Made by a program: the position numbers and the translations under genes
Shown: piece after piece, positions 22,949 through 23,183 of the stretch
Layout of the letters: every line of letters begins with the position of its first letter
Numbering within the stretch: position 1 is the first letter of the stretch
Notes under the pieces: model-generated
What the model saw: only the letters and a program-made list of their open reading frames with translations
Databases searched by the model: none
Told to the model about the DNA's origin: nothing
From: Oppiella nova
Taxonomy: Eukaryota; Arthropoda; Arachnida; Sarcoptiformes; Oppiidae
Direction: 5' to 3'
Assembly (NCBI GenBank): GCA_905397405.1
Contig: CAJPVJ010000556.1
Coordinates: forward strand, 1-23,183
Length of the DNA: 23,183 nt

Positions 22949-23056
22949 TAACATTTAATAAGTAAATAGTCTTTTTAATAATAAAACATAATATTATTTT
23001 AAAATTATTTAATTTAGTAAATTGTTTAGTTTTGTTAAGTTCGCTTAAAATCTATT

Positions 23057-23183
23057 TTACAATTATAACAAACTTGTAATACAGGTATTGAGCATTAATG
23101 TAAGAATTTGATTAATAATTATTTCATTATAATTTTATATGTTTTAAAGCTCATCAACATATTTAATTTTTTAGGAGATATCG
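23057..23183. repeat. Exact 127-bp direct repeat, copy 2, at the end of the window
   Basis: Every base matches 22789-22915, and the match ends at the last base of the window. Either a 268-bp tandem array continues beyond, or this is a contig end produced by the assembler. Confidence 0.97.

Noticed and set aside
1-23183. tRNA, rRNA, CRISPR or bacterial-type operon signals
   Set aside because: I found no convincing B-box with a foldable cloverleaf, no rRNA-like conserved words, no regularly spaced repeats with unique spacers, and no gene clusters.

Overview
The window is eukaryotic nuclear DNA. It is very A+T rich (roughly three quarters by eye), almost entirely non-coding, and dotted with about twenty (CT)n/(GA)n microsatellites. 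The one convincing gene has a short 144-nt intron and encodes a secreted, cysteine-rich protein. These traits fit a small arthropod genome, perhaps a mite, but nothing here fixes the species. There are no bacterial operons, rRNA, recognisable tRNA or CRISPR arrays.

Layout. 1-7891 is unique, AT-rich non-coding sequence with several microsatellites, one strong G-quadruplex motif (4337-4358) and one less AT-rich island (about 3300-3690). 7892-11936 and 12544-16584 are two copies of the same ~4-kb sequence separated by 607 Ns. They differ by about 1-3% in most stretches I lined up, but are identical over the last ~490 bases. 17160-18076 holds a second, ~440-bp tandem duplication whose junction is a perfect 45-bp inverted repeat around a 45-nt spacer. 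18077-21728 is more AT-rich non-coding DNA with a few short palindromic motifs, including a full CRE octamer. 21857-22453 is the gene. The last 127 bases (23057-23183) exactly repeat 22789-22915.

Interpretation. The gene is a two-exon reading frame for a 150-residue protein with a signal peptide, six cysteines in the predicted mature chain, and a hydrophobic C-terminus after a Ser/Thr-rich linker, as in GPI-anchored surface proteins. I could not place it in a named family. The two most striking structural signals may come from assembly. The 4-kb pair flanks a gap as two unmerged, overlapping haplotype contigs would. The exact 127-bp terminal repeat matches a common de Bruijn k-mer size and suggests a contig that stopped at a graph loop, probably a 268-bp tandem repeat. 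I found no convincing evidence of a new multi-gene system; the best biological candidates are the cysteine-rich surface protein and the hairpin-forming duplication.
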